Below are positions 1 through 8,167 of a stretch of 35,485 nucleotides of DNA, in pieces. The notes beneath the pieces are model-generated. The model did not search any database and was not told where the DNA came from. It was given only the letters and a program-made list of their open reading frames with translations. A program made the translations under genes and the position numbers. How positions within the stretch are numbered: the stretch's first letter is position 1; every line of letters begins with the position of its first letter. The stretch comes from an uncultured Opitutia bacterium (GTDB lineage Bacteria; Verrucomicrobiota; Verrucomicrobiia; Opitutales; Opitutaceae): positions 1 through 35,485 of the forward strand of contig CALFZM010000413.1 of NCBI GenBank assembly GCA_937952235.1, read 5' to 3'.

Positions 1-2
1 AC

Positions 3-44
3 TTCAGGCTGGAGCTGGCGCCGGAGTTCGCGAAGCGGAAATAG
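3..44 (+). CDS. possible 3' end of an upstream gene (partial)
   Basis: Frame 3 reads FRLELAPEFAKRK and then a TAG stop at 42-44. The amphipathic, charged tail looks like a natural protein C-terminus, and it would converge on the minus-strand gene whose stop is at 63. Only 13 codons are visible, so no family can be named and the reading may be chance. Confidence 0.3.
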   Translation, partial: FRLELAPEFAKRK

Positions 45-62
45 CTCGAGGCGATCGGGTCC

Positions 63-1916
63 TCAATCCTGCTGCTTCCGGCCCAGCCCGCGCTTGTCCA
101 GTTGTCCGAGATAGTGTCGCGCCACGCTCTTCATTGAGAACTCGGCGTCCGACTCAATCACCGCGTCACACCTGGCGCGGGCATCCGCCCAGCGGCGTTC
201 TTCGAACGCCACGCGCAATTCGTCCTGCAACTGGGTCGCCCGCAGGTTTCCCCGCAGCGCGATCAGGCGCGGCCGCGTGAGCAGATTGCTCTCCGCGATC
301 CCGACCTCCACCGCGGCGATGGCCTCGGCAAACTTCTTCTCCTTCACCAGTCGATCGATCTGGGCCTGGAGATCGCCTTGCTCCCACTCCGCCTCGAGCA
401 GGCGTGCCCGCCCGACCACGAGCGGCGGCTGCTGAGCGGCGGTGGCCAGGACCGAACTCAGCAGGGCACGTGCAACCTGGTCTTCGCCGGATCGCCGATG
501 GAGGATTGCCCGTCCAAGTCGGATCATGCCGTCATCGGGAAACAGGCGGGCGCCATATTCCAGAAACCGCCGGTCCTCCGCATTGCCTGGCGGCAGGCGG
601 TGGACTACGCCCGCCAATCCCTGGTACGCGGGCCGGTAGCGGGGATTCAGGTTGATCGCGCGCTCGTAGGTGTTCGCGATCGATCGCGCCGTTTCGGCGT
701 TCAGGGATTCTCCCGTGCTGTCCTGAGCCAGCGCTGCCGCATGTTCCGCGGCCGCGATCTCGTAGTAAGGTTTGAACTCCCGCGCTCCTTTTGCGACCGC
801 CTCACGATATGCCGCCAGCGCCGCTTCGTTATCCTCGCGCTCCTGCGCGATCTCCCCCCGCAGGCTGTGCAGGCGCGGATCGTCCGGCGCGACGGTGAGG
901 GCATGTTCAACCCCTGCCCGTGCCTCGTCATGGCGTCGTCCCGCCATGCGCAGGCGCGCCAGGGCGTCCTCCACCTCAAGTGCGCCGGCCGGTTCGGCGG
1001 CGAGCGCCGTGCGCGCGACGACCGGTTGTCGGGCGACATAGTAGCGGCCGCTTTGCAGGTATTCTCCGAGCTTTCGGTCCACTTCCGCATAGGATCCGCC
1101 GAAAGCCTGCCGGAACGCCTCGTCGGGGTGTACCGTCTGCCGCAGGCGGGCCACGTAGTCCATCAGCGCGCCCTTGGGCACATCGCGACGGCCAAAAATC
1201 AGGTAGTGCACAAACGCCCAGGACTGGGCGTATGCCAGATCCGTGCGGACCGCCGCCACCGCACCGTCGCCATGCAGGTGGTCGTGGCCCAGAAAGAGGA
1301 GGCGTTCGAGTGGCATTCGGCCCGTCAGCCGCAGCATGTCCACATGGGTCTCGATCGCGCGGCCCCACTCGACGTTCTTTCCGTTGGTGGTGAACGTTGA
1401 AAATACCTCCGCCAGGCCTTCCTCGAGCCAGACCGGATTGGGCAGTTCGAAACCGCTGAGAAACCAATGCGTGCCTTCGTGGAAGACCGTCGACCGAAGG
1501 TCCTCACTCATTTGTGCGCCCGCCACGCCGGCCACGGCCCACGCGTCCCGGCGCGCGAAGAATCCGGCTACTTCCATCGCCATTCCATCGTCGCGCAACG
1601 GCCGGAAGCGCGCGAAATCGCGCTCCCGAGCCAGCACCACGATGGTGAGCCGCGGCAGCCGGCGCACCTCCACCGCGATGAAGCCCTGCAGTGCGGCGAT
1701 GAACTGCGAGAATTCACCCGCCCAAGCCACCGCCTCCCGCTCGCGGAGGGAGGTTATGAGTGTGAACTCAGGGGCCGCCACTTTCAGCCAGCGCTCCCCC
1801 TCTGCGGCCGCCAGCGAACCCGTCGAGAGCGCCCAAGCGGCGACGATCATGCATCCGATTCGACGTCCCGTCGTACTCCAAGCGCCGCGGATGCACTTCA
1901 GCCTCTTGGGGGTCAT
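63..1916 (-). CDS. exported TPR protein with HExxH metallopeptidase-like domain
   Basis: A 617-residue protein if started at the ATG at 1916. The N-terminus is basic and followed by a hydrophobic stretch (MIVAAWALSTGSLAAA) that looks like a signal peptide. HEGTH at about residues 146-150 and EEGLAE at 165-170 form a gluzincin-like zinc site, as in the peptidase-MA-like/DUF1570 proteins of this phylum. From about residue 310 the sequence becomes alanine-rich helical TPR-like repeats (for example APDDPRLHSLRGEIAQERED). The frame stays open to a TTG at 2027 that touches the stop of the next gene, and an internal ATG at 1850 would still leave the signal peptide, so the start is uncertain. No clear ribosome binding site is seen. 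Proteolytic activity is inferred only from the motif; the substrate is unknown. Its position after the isomerase-like gene on the same strand suggests co-transcription. Confidence 0.75.
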   Translation of the reverse strand: MTPKRLKCIRGAWSTTGRRIGCMIVAAWALSTGSLAAAEGERWLKVAAPEFTLITSLREREAVAWAGEFSQFIAALQGFIAVEVRRLPRLTIVVLARERDFARFRPLRDDGMAMEVAGFFARRDAWAVAGVAGAQMSEDLRSTVFHEGTHWFLSGFELPNPVWLEEGLAEVFSTFTTNGKNVEWGRAIETHVDMLRLTGRMPLERLLFLGHDHLHGDGAVAAVRTDLAYAQSWAFVHYLIFGRRDVPKGALMDYVARLRQTVHPDEAFRQAFGGSYAEVDRKLGEYLQSGRYYVARQPVVARTALAAEPAGALEVEDALARLRMAGRRHDEARAGVEHALTVAPDDPRLHSLRGEIAQEREDNEAALAAYREAVAKGAREFKPYYEIAAAEHAAALAQDSTGESLNAETARSIANTYERAINLNPRYRPAYQGLAGVVHRLPPGNAEDRRFLEYGARLFPDDGMIRLGRAILHRRSGEDQVARALLSSVLATAAQQPPLVVGRARLLEAEWEQGDLQAQIDRLVKEKKFAEAIAAVEVGIAESNLLTRPRLIALRGNLRATQLQDELRVAFEERRWADARARCDAVIESDAEFSMKSVARHYLGQLDKRGLGRKQQD

Positions 1917-2023
1917 GACCGAAGGCGCGGAGGCTCGCCGCAGACGCTCAAGCGGGTCAATGCGAGACTCTCCAGGTAAGTGTTTCTTCCGCCGCGGCCG
2001 ATCCGTTTCGACGCGGCCCGGCT

Positions 2024-2945
2024 TCAAAGCCCGAAGGCCTGGTCCATCTGGGCGGACACGGAAGTCAGGTGCGCCTGATCGCCGCCCGCCACCTCGGCGG
2101 CGAGCCAGCCATGAAAATTGATTTCGTGAAGCGCTTTGCGCACGTCGGCATAGTCGATGTCACCCTCTCCGATGGGCGTGAACTTGTTCTGCGCCCGGGA
2201 GAATCCTTTGACGTCGAGCTTCAAGACCCGACGGCCGCCGAGGGTGCGGATCCAATCTCCCATGCTGCCGTATTTCCAATGATTGCCGATGTCGAACTGC
2301 ATGCCCACCCAGGGTGAATTGAACGCGTCGACATAGCGGACAAACTTGTCCGCGGTCTGATTGGCGCCGCCGTCGTGATCGTAAAGGAACTGGTTCCAGA
2401 CGTTCTCGATGACGATCGAGACCCCGTGCTCCGCCGCCACGGGGACGGCTTTCCGGATGTTTTCCACCGAGCGTTCCCAGATCTCGCGCTCGGGCCCGTC
2501 CTCGCCTTTGCCGACGACGAGCAGGACGCTGTGGCCTCCCACCGCCCGGGTGTCCCGGATCGCCGTCTGGAGATCCTGCAGGGCCTTGGCGCGTGGCCGG
2601 ATCCGCGCTCGTGTGCCGGATGTTCCAGTGGGAGCTGCAGACCGTGCCGTCGACGGGAAGTCCGGAATCGGCGATGGCGCGCTTGGTGTCCGCGACGTCC
2701 ATGCCCGGCGATTGCGGTTCGACGCCGGCAAAGCCCGCAGCCTTCGCGATCTTGAACTTCTCGGTCAGCGTTCCCTTCGTCCGAATCATGCCGACTTTGA
2801 GTGTTTTCAGGAGGCGGCCGCGCATCGGATAGGTCCCGGCGTCCGCCGCCGCGGCCCGCCATCCGGGCGAGGCTACGGTCGCTGCCGCCAGCAATGAACT
2901 GCGGCGGAGAAACTCGCGCCGGTTGGAGTCAGGAGGGAAGAGCAT
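2024..2945 (-). pseudogene. Tat-exported sugar phosphate isomerase/epimerase-like protein, frameshifted
   Basis: Reading from the ATG at 2945 gives a twin-arginine leader (SNRREFLRRSSLLAAATVAS) and the first part of an AP-endonuclease-2-like TIM barrel (LKTLKVGMIRTKGTLTEKFK, then FAGVEPQSPGMDV and SSHWNIRH). The reading frame then breaks at about 2588-2594. The remainder continues in another frame as AKALQDLQTAIRDTRAVGG, followed by VSIVIENVWNQFLYD, MQFDIGNHWKYG, VLKLDVKGFS and GWLAAEV, all expected family motifs, to a TGA at 2024. Adding two bases in the GCGC run would restore DPATRAKALQDL. Sequence is otherwise well preserved, so this is either a recent mutation or a sequencing error. Members of this superfamily that carry Tat leaders and sit beside Gfo/Idh/MocA and DUF1080 genes are thought to act on oxidised sugars in the periplasm; the substrate here is unknown. 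Confidence 0.8.
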
Positions 2946-3233
2946 GGGGGAAGAGGGTGGGTCGGCGGGTGATGACGATGGTCTGGGCGGCAAGCTCGGC
3001 GTGGAAGCGGGAGTCCGCGCCGATTTGGAAACGAGGAGGTAGACCGAGCCGCCGTCGGGCTCCGAAAGCGCAAGGAGCGGCGGCGGGCGCGGACATGCGA
3101 GCAGTCGGGCAAGCCTGCATCGGGCGCGCAAGGATTTGTTCCGGCGTAGAAGGTCGAGCGGGCATGTTCGCGCGGGCACCGCTCTGTGCGGGAAAGGAGC
3201 GAGGGTGGCGATCAGGGTGAACAACCTGCCGCC
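2946..3233. other. 288-bp gap with no recognised gene
   Basis: This stretch lies between two minus-strand genes. Open frames cross it on both strands, but they are proline-, arginine- and serine-rich with no recognisable domain, which is usual for non-coding DNA at this GC content. It presumably holds the promoter of the isomerase-like gene; no clear promoter hexamers are visible. Confidence 0.5.
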
Positions 3234-3944
3234 TCAACTGATCAGCAGCAGCCGCGGTGGAGTGCCCGGCGGGGTTGCCGGCGCACGATGGATGCAGGGC
3301 GGCACGGGGCTGCCGGGGTGGTCCGTGGCGATGCGCCACAGGTTGCCCACGCCGAAGGAATACGGCTGCGCTCCCGGGGCGGGCGCGTAGTGCAGGTCAT
3401 AACAGTGTTCCTGCAGGTAGGTGCGGAAATCCGCGTCGTCGGCGCCACCGTACTGCCGCAGCAGCTCGGCGCGCGTCGCAGGTTCATCGATCCGACGCCG
3501 GGCCTCTTCGGGGTGCAGGCCCTCGCTGGGCGGGCCGTGATACGTGCAGAGCCAGGTGTCGGCGGCCACGGGCGCGCTGTCCGCGTGGAAGGAAAACACA
3601 TCCGTGGCCACCGGTCCTGGCGCATCGTCGCGCGGGTAGCCGTGGATGCAGTTGAGCACCGGATCCAGCTCGAGGGCGCGCAGCCGCTCGAGGTCCGTCA
3701 GCATGAACTCGACCGCCGCCCGGGCCGCGGGGCTCGCGGGCAGGCTCCGCAGCCGCGTGGCGTCGAGCGTGACGAGCCCCTCGCCCTCGCCGAGTAGCGC
3801 CACGACCTCGGCGAAGCCGTCGGGCAGGGCGCGCTCCCAGCAGAGGGCGTTCACCCCCTCGCCGAACGCCGCGCCGGCCAGGTCGGCGAAGCTGCGGACG
3901 CGCCGGATGCGCGCGTGGCGGGAGAGCGTCGGGAAGGGCGTCAT
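3234..3944 (-). CDS. DUF1826-like protein
   Basis: A 236-residue soluble protein with no signal peptide, starting at the ATG at 3944. Its second half carries the pattern I associate with DUF1826: FHADSAP (119-125), LCTYHGPPSEGL (132-143), NLWR (201-204), CIHRAP (217-222) and a hydrophobic RLLLI end (231-235). DUF1826 has no established biochemical role, although members have been seen near zinc-responsive genes in other bacteria (recalled, not checked). H120-x-D122, H219 and R231 resemble the metal and co-substrate residues of Fe(II)/2-oxoglutarate oxygenases; that is my inference. Upstream sits the decayed AbgT fragment, so the gene may have lost its original promoter neighbourhood. No Zur-like box was recognised. 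Confidence 0.65.
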   Translation of the reverse strand: MTPFPTLSRHARIRRVRSFADLAGAAFGEGVNALCWERALPDGFAEVVALLGEGEGLVTLDATRLRSLPASPAARAAVEFMLTDLERLRALELDPVLNCIHGYPRDDAPGPVATDVFSFHADSAPVAADTWLCTYHGPPSEGLHPEEARRRIDEPATRAELLRQYGGADDADFRTYLQEHCYDLHYAPAPGAQPYSFGVGNLWRIATDHPGSPVPPCIHRAPATPPGTPPRLLLIS

Positions 3945-4026
3945 GGGAGAAAGCGGTCGAAGTCGTAGCTTCCTCGTGGCAGCTCATGGCGGAACTGCAA
4001 CGCCTTCGTCGCGGGGCGCATGCGTC

Positions 4027-4209
4027 CTACGGCTTCGGCAGGAACAGCTCCGAGCCGGGTCCCATCGGCAGGCCCAGCAGGCCGCGCCACGCGGCCATGA
4101 ACGCGATCGAGCAGGGCAGCATCGTGGCGATCAACGTGCCGATTGCCGGCGCGGCCGACGGAGCGCGCCGCGAAGGTCACGATGAGCGGAAAGTGCGGCA
4201 GCAATGGCG
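4027..4209 (-). pseudogene. decayed C-terminal fragment of an AbgT-family transporter
   Basis: Positions 4037-4209 align with 8175-8364, the C-terminal end of the intact AbgT gene, at roughly 90% identity by eye. Relative to that gene the fragment lacks 18 bases (in frame) and carries one extra base at about 4143, which breaks the frame. Corrected for this, it reads LLPHFPLIVTFAARSVGRAG, then IGTLIATMLPCSIAFMAAW, and ends GSELFLPKP with its own TAG at 4027-4029. The rest of the gene, about 450 codons, is missing: homology stops at 4209, six bases before a short palindromic repeat. A non-functional relic of a second abgT-like gene is the simplest reading. Confidence 0.85.
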
Positions 4210-4214
4210 GAACT

Positions 4215-4262
4215 GAGTGAAGGGCTCAGGTTGAGAATCGTGATAACGGAGATGCGATTCTC
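4215..4262. repeat. REP-like palindromic element, copy 1
   Basis: The segment 4215-4240 (beginning GAGTGAAGGGCTCAGG) matches 24 of 26 bases with 8024-8049 in the same orientation. GAGAATCG at 4233-4240 and CGATTCTC at 4255-4262 form a perfect 8-bp inverted repeat with a 14-base loop. Repeats with a similar GGGGTCAGGT core are familiar beside REP-associated transposases in several phyla, but no transposase gene is present here. Confidence 0.6.
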
Positions 4263-4535
4263 CCATCTCGGTATGCCCCTGTCCGGGACGCCGACGCATT
4301 GTTTTTTGGCGGCCGCCGGACTGCCGTCTGGAAAAGCGAGCTTCGGCGCGTCGGGGGGCGAGTGCGGTCGCAAGGATCAGCGTGAATCGGGAAGGGGGTG
4401 TTTCGTGGAAAGCGGGGATGCCGGGATCGTGCGCCACGTCCGTCATTGGCCAGCGCGGTGAGGGGAGCCCGCCGAACCTGCGCACTTGCCTTCAGACTGT
4501 CGTCGGCGTTGATCCCTGCCCCTCACGATCTGCCG
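4263..4535. other. non-coding gap before the NHL gene
   Basis: Together with copy 1 of the repeat this is about 325 bases without a supported gene. The frame of the NHL protein is open back to 4398, but codons before 4536 are arginine-rich and precede a good signal peptide, so they are treated as untranslated. The promoter of the NHL gene should lie here; no convincing hexamers stand out. Confidence 0.5.
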
Positions 4536-7500
4536 ATGAAACGCTCGTTGCTCCTCGCCGTTTTGTGCGGAGTCGTTCTGGTCGCCCGCGCGACGGCCCA
4601 AGACCTGACCGTGACGACGATCGCGGGCCAGTTCTGGGAGTCGGGCAGTGTCGATGGCACCGGTCGGAGCGCGCGCTTCAATTACCCCCGTAACGTGGTC
4701 ATCGATCCCGCGGGCAATCTCTACATCCTCGACGGGAACAACTACACGTTGCGCAAGATGACCGCTGGGGGCGTGGTCACCACGATCGCGGGCTCGCCTG
4801 GCGCCAAGTCCTATGTCGATGGTCCGGGCCCGACCGCGCGCTTTTTCCAACCGGCGGGCCTGGCGCGCGATTCCCTGGGCAATCTGTATGTCTCAGATTT
4901 CGATCTGGCCCGGGGCGGCGGCGTCGTACGCAAAGTCTCCCCCGCAGGCGTCGTCTCCACTCACCTCACCCACCTCAGCGGCAACGTGCTCGCCGTCGAT
5001 GCCTACAACACCCTTCTGGTGGGTGGCGGCACGGCGATTCGAACGTTTGCCGTTAATGGTTCGGAGATCTTTCGCGACTGGCCGGCCAATCTGCCGACGC
5101 CCGGCGGGGTGCCTCGTCCTCCGGCGGGCGACTTTGGCACCGTCACCGCCTTGGCAATCGATCGCGCAGGCAACGTCTACATTGCCGACTTCTTGAAACA
5201 CGAAATTCGAAAGGTGACGCCGGCACGCACCATGACGGTGCTGGCCGGCGGAAGCGGCAGCGCCGGTTATGTCGATGGCACGGGAACGAGCGCGCGATTC
5301 AATTTCCCCGGTTCGCTTGACGTCGACTCGGCAGGAAATGTGTACGTGGCGGATTCGAACAATCATGTGCTGCGAAAAATCACGCCCGCGGGCGTGGTGA
5401 CCACGGTGTTGGGCGCGGCCAATCAGCCGGCCCTTTTCGGTTCGGATGGCCGGGTGGCGTTTCCAGATGGGGTTGGGGGAAGCGCCCGGCTGGGCGGTCC
5501 GCAAGCGGTCGGCGTCGGCCCCGATGACGCGGTTTATCTCATGGACTTGAATGCGGTGAGAAAGGCCACAGGGGTGAATTCGCCGGCGAAAGTGGTCACT
5601 CCGCCGGATCGGCAGATCCTTCCCGCCGGGGAACGCGCCACCTTCTCCGTCGTCACCAGTGGTTATCCGGCGGTCGCTTACCAGTGGCAGCGGCAGCCGG
5701 CAGGCGCGACGACCTGGAGCAATCTCACGGATAATGCCGTCTATTCCGGTACGGGAACCGCCACCCTCATCATCGCCGCCGTCAGTCTCGGCATGAACGG
5801 AGATCGTTTCCGTTGCGTAGTGAGCAACAGCTTTGGAACGGACACCAGTTTTGAAGGCCAGATCCTGGTCGATTCGCCGGTGGTCGTCGTTCCTTTGCGG
5901 GTGAGCACCTTTGCCGGCCGGGCTGGAATGGGCGGCAGTTCCGTGGACGGAGAGGGTGCGGCGGCGCGGTTCTACGGACCTCACGGGGTGGTGTGCGATG
6001 CGAGCGGCAACGTCTACGTCTCCGAACTCAGCGGAAATCTCATCCGCAAGATTTCGGCGAACGGGTTGGTCACGACTCTGGCCGGCAACGGTGCGGCAGG
6101 AACGCTCGACGGGGTGGGGCGAAACGCGCAATTCAGGCAGCCCGCCGCGATCGCCATCGATCCGGCGGGCAATCTTTATGTGGCGGATCGCAACTTCTGG
6201 CCGGACCTCAGGCCCATCATCCGCAAGATCACGCCCGCCGGGGTCGTGACGACGTTTGCGCAGAGTGGGCCGGGGGGTGCGCCGCTGCCGGTGACCGTGG
6301 CCCTGGCCTGCGATCGAGCCGGCAATCTCATCCTCGTGGGCATTCCAGGGACATTGATCAAATTCAACTCCACCGGCGGCAGCGCCCCCATCCCGATCCG
6401 GTCGACGATCGATGGAGCCACGTTCTCGGGTGGATCGGCGGTTGCGGTGGACGGGGCGGACAACCTGTTCATCGCCACCGGCGATCAAACCGTACTGAAA
6501 ATCACCCCGGCGGGTGTGCTGTCGACATTCGCGGGCCGGAGCGGGGCCGCCGGCGCCATTGACGGCCGCGCCGCCAACGCGCGCTTCCGGGGAATCCAGG
6601 GGATCGCGGTGGATGCCGCGGGCAACGTCTACGTGACGGACAGCGGCAACCGACTGATCCGCAAGATCACCCCGGGAGGCATGGTCAGCACCGTGGCCGG
6701 GATCAAGCCGAGCGCGGCGATGATCAACCCGACTGGCAGTGCCGACGGTCTCGGGACCGCCGTCCGCTTCAACCAGCCGGCCGGCATCGCGTTTGATCGG
6801 GGCGGGATCCTGTACGTCGCGGACAGTGTGAACCACACGGTTCGTCGCGCCGTCCCCGTCGATGCGGTCGCCGCGGGCGAGTCCGCGGAGTTCTACGTGC
6901 TTTCCTCCGGGGCGGAGGAATCGGCGTTCCCTGGTGAGGCCGGCCCCGCCTCCGCCCTCGAACCGCGCCGGACGGCGTCGGGCGGGTTCCCCACGTATCA
7001 ATGGTTCAAGGACAACCGGCCGATTTCCGGTGCGATAGCGGCGAGCTTCAGAATCGAGTCCGCCGGAGTGCTCGACGGTGGCCGTTATGCCGTGCAGGTT
7101 ACCACGGCGGAAGGAGCCGCCCTGAGTGCGCCGGTGGATTTTGCCGTGCGTGGCAGTCGCCTGGTGAATCTCTCCATCCGGTCGCGGGCGGGCAGCGGGG
7201 CGCAGACCCTGACCGTGGGTTTTGTGGTCGAGGGTGGCGGGCTGCCGCTGCTGCTGCGCGGCGTGGGTCCGGGATTGCGGCCGTTCGGGGTTTCCTCGCC
7301 GCTGGTGCAGCCCCGGCTCTCCCTCTTCCGGGGTGAAGCAGCGGTGGTGGAGAACTCCGGTTGGATTGAGGAGCCGGAAATGATGGATGCCGCCGGGCGG
7401 GTGGGCGCGTTTGCCCTGGTCGCCGACAGCCGCGACGCCGTGGTGTACACCCGGCTCGAGTCGGGGGCCTTTACGGCCCAATGCGCCGGCGAGAATGGCG

Positions 7501-7958
7501 GCACCGGTGTGGCGCTGGTCGAACTCTACGACACGAGCGGCCTCACCACCGGCCGGAGTCGTTTCGTGAATGCCTCCGCGCGAAGCCAGGTGGGACGGGG
7601 AGATGATGTGATGATTGCCGGCTTTGCGATCGCGGGCAGCACGCCGCTGCGGGTTTTGATCCGCGGGGTGGGACCGGCATTGGCGCAGTTTTCGGTGGAG
7701 GGGGCATTGGCGGACCCGCAGCTGAAAGTGTTCGATGGTGCCAGGCTGCTGCGCGCGGAAAGCCACGAATGGAGTCGCAACGCCAACAGTGCCGAAATCG
7801 CCGCGACGACGCAGGGCGTAGGTGCGTTCACCCTGGCGAACAACGGCAGGGATGCGGCTCTGCTGCTCCAACTTGCGCCCGGGGCCTACACCGTCCAACT
7901 CAGCGGCGCAGGCGAGACGACGGGAGTGGGACTCATCGAAATCTATGAAGTGCCTTGA
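4536..7958 (+). CDS. large secreted NHL-repeat/Ig-like protein with duplicated C-terminal module
   Basis: A 1140-residue protein with a clear signal peptide (MKRSLLLAVLCGVVLVARATAQ), which decides the ATG at 4536. Residues about 25-345 hold NHL beta-propeller repeats of the type GNVYVADSNNHVLRKITPAG, each preceded by a DGxGxxARFxxP element. Residues about 352-447 form an Ig-like domain (VAYQWQRQ, FRCVVSNSFG). A second NHL set follows at about 452-775, then a second Ig-like domain (YQWFKDNRPISGA) at about 775-870. The C-terminus carries two tandem copies, about 873-1008 and 1009-1140, of a module with RGVGPxL and LVELYD/LIEIYEV signatures. The same module occurs once in the protein at 9875-10681. 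NHL propellers usually mediate protein or glycan binding. I infer a cell-surface or extracellular binding role, without enzymatic residues that I can identify. Confidence 0.85.
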   Translation: MKRSLLLAVLCGVVLVARATAQDLTVTTIAGQFWESGSVDGTGRSARFNYPRNVVIDPAGNLYILDGNNYTLRKMTAGGVVTTIAGSPGAKSYVDGPGPTARFFQPAGLARDSLGNLYVSDFDLARGGGVVRKVSPAGVVSTHLTHLSGNVLAVDAYNTLLVGGGTAIRTFAVNGSEIFRDWPANLPTPGGVPRPPAGDFGTVTALAIDRAGNVYIADFLKHEIRKVTPARTMTVLAGGSGSAGYVDGTGTSARFNFPGSLDVDSAGNVYVADSNNHVLRKITPAGVVTTVLGAANQPALFGSDGRVAFPDGVGGSARLGGPQAVGVGPDDAVYLMDLNAVRKATGVNSPAKVVTPPDRQILPAGERATFSVVTSGYPAVAYQWQRQPAGATTWSNLTDNAVYSGTGTATLIIAAVSLGMNGDRFRCVVSNSFGTDTSFEGQILVDSPVVVVPLRVSTFAGRAGMGGSSVDGEGAAARFYGPHGVVCDASGNVYVSELSGNLIRKISANGLVTTLAGNGAAGTLDGVGRNAQFRQPAAIAIDPAGNLYVADRNFWPDLRPIIRKITPAGVVTTFAQSGPGGAPLPVTVALACDRAGNLILVGIPGTLIKFNSTGGSAPIPIRSTIDGATFSGGSAVAVDGADNLFIATGDQTVLKITPAGVLSTFAGRSGAAGAIDGRAANARFRGIQGIAVDAAGNVYVTDSGNRLIRKITPGGMVSTVAGIKPSAAMINPTGSADGLGTAVRFNQPAGIAFDRGGILYVADSVNHTVRRAVPVDAVAAGESAEFYVLSSGAEESAFPGEAGPASALEPRRTASGGFPTYQWFKDNRPISGAIAASFRIESAGVLDGGRYAVQVTTAEGAALSAPVDFAVRGSRLVNLSIRSRAGSGAQTLTVGFVVEGGGLPLLLRGVGPGLRPFGVSSPLVQPRLSLFRGEAAVVENSGWIEEPEMMDAAGRVGAFALVADSRDAVVYTRLESGAFTAQCAGENGGTGVALVELYDTSGLTTGRSRFVNASARSQVGRGDDVMIAGFAIAGSTPLRVLIRGVGPALAQFSVEGALADPQLKVFDGARLLRAESHEWSRNANSAEIAATTQGVGAFTLANNGRDAALLLQLAPGAYTVQLSGAGETTGVGLIEIYEVP

Positions 7959-8023
7959 GCCGCCGCTTCGCGTCCGGGCCGGCGGAGTGACCGACTGAAA
8001 GGAAACGGGATCTTGCGGGGGGC

Positions 8024-8049
8024 GAGTGAAGGGGTCAGGTCGAGAATCG
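8024..8049. repeat. REP-like element, copy 2
   Basis: This copy matches 4215-4240 at 24 of 26 bases, same orientation. The two copies bracket the NHL gene, and each lies near an AbgT C-terminal sequence. The perfect GAGAATCG hairpin of copy 1 is not conserved here; only a loose pairing of bases near 8047-8058 with 8073-8083 is possible. Confidence 0.6.
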
Positions 8050-8167
8050 AGATCGACGACCCGTGACAGACTTCGTCATCTCGATGCGCGAGCCCATTCG
8101 CGAAGCGCGATGTGAAATGGTCCGGCGCCCGCGCTCGGTCCTGAATGGGGTGAAGCGCGCCGGCGCG

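Noticed and set aside
4893..7898. Long minus-strand open frame opposite the NHL gene
   Set aside because: Low-complexity basic translation without motifs; the plus strand has signal peptide, NHL repeats and Ig domains.
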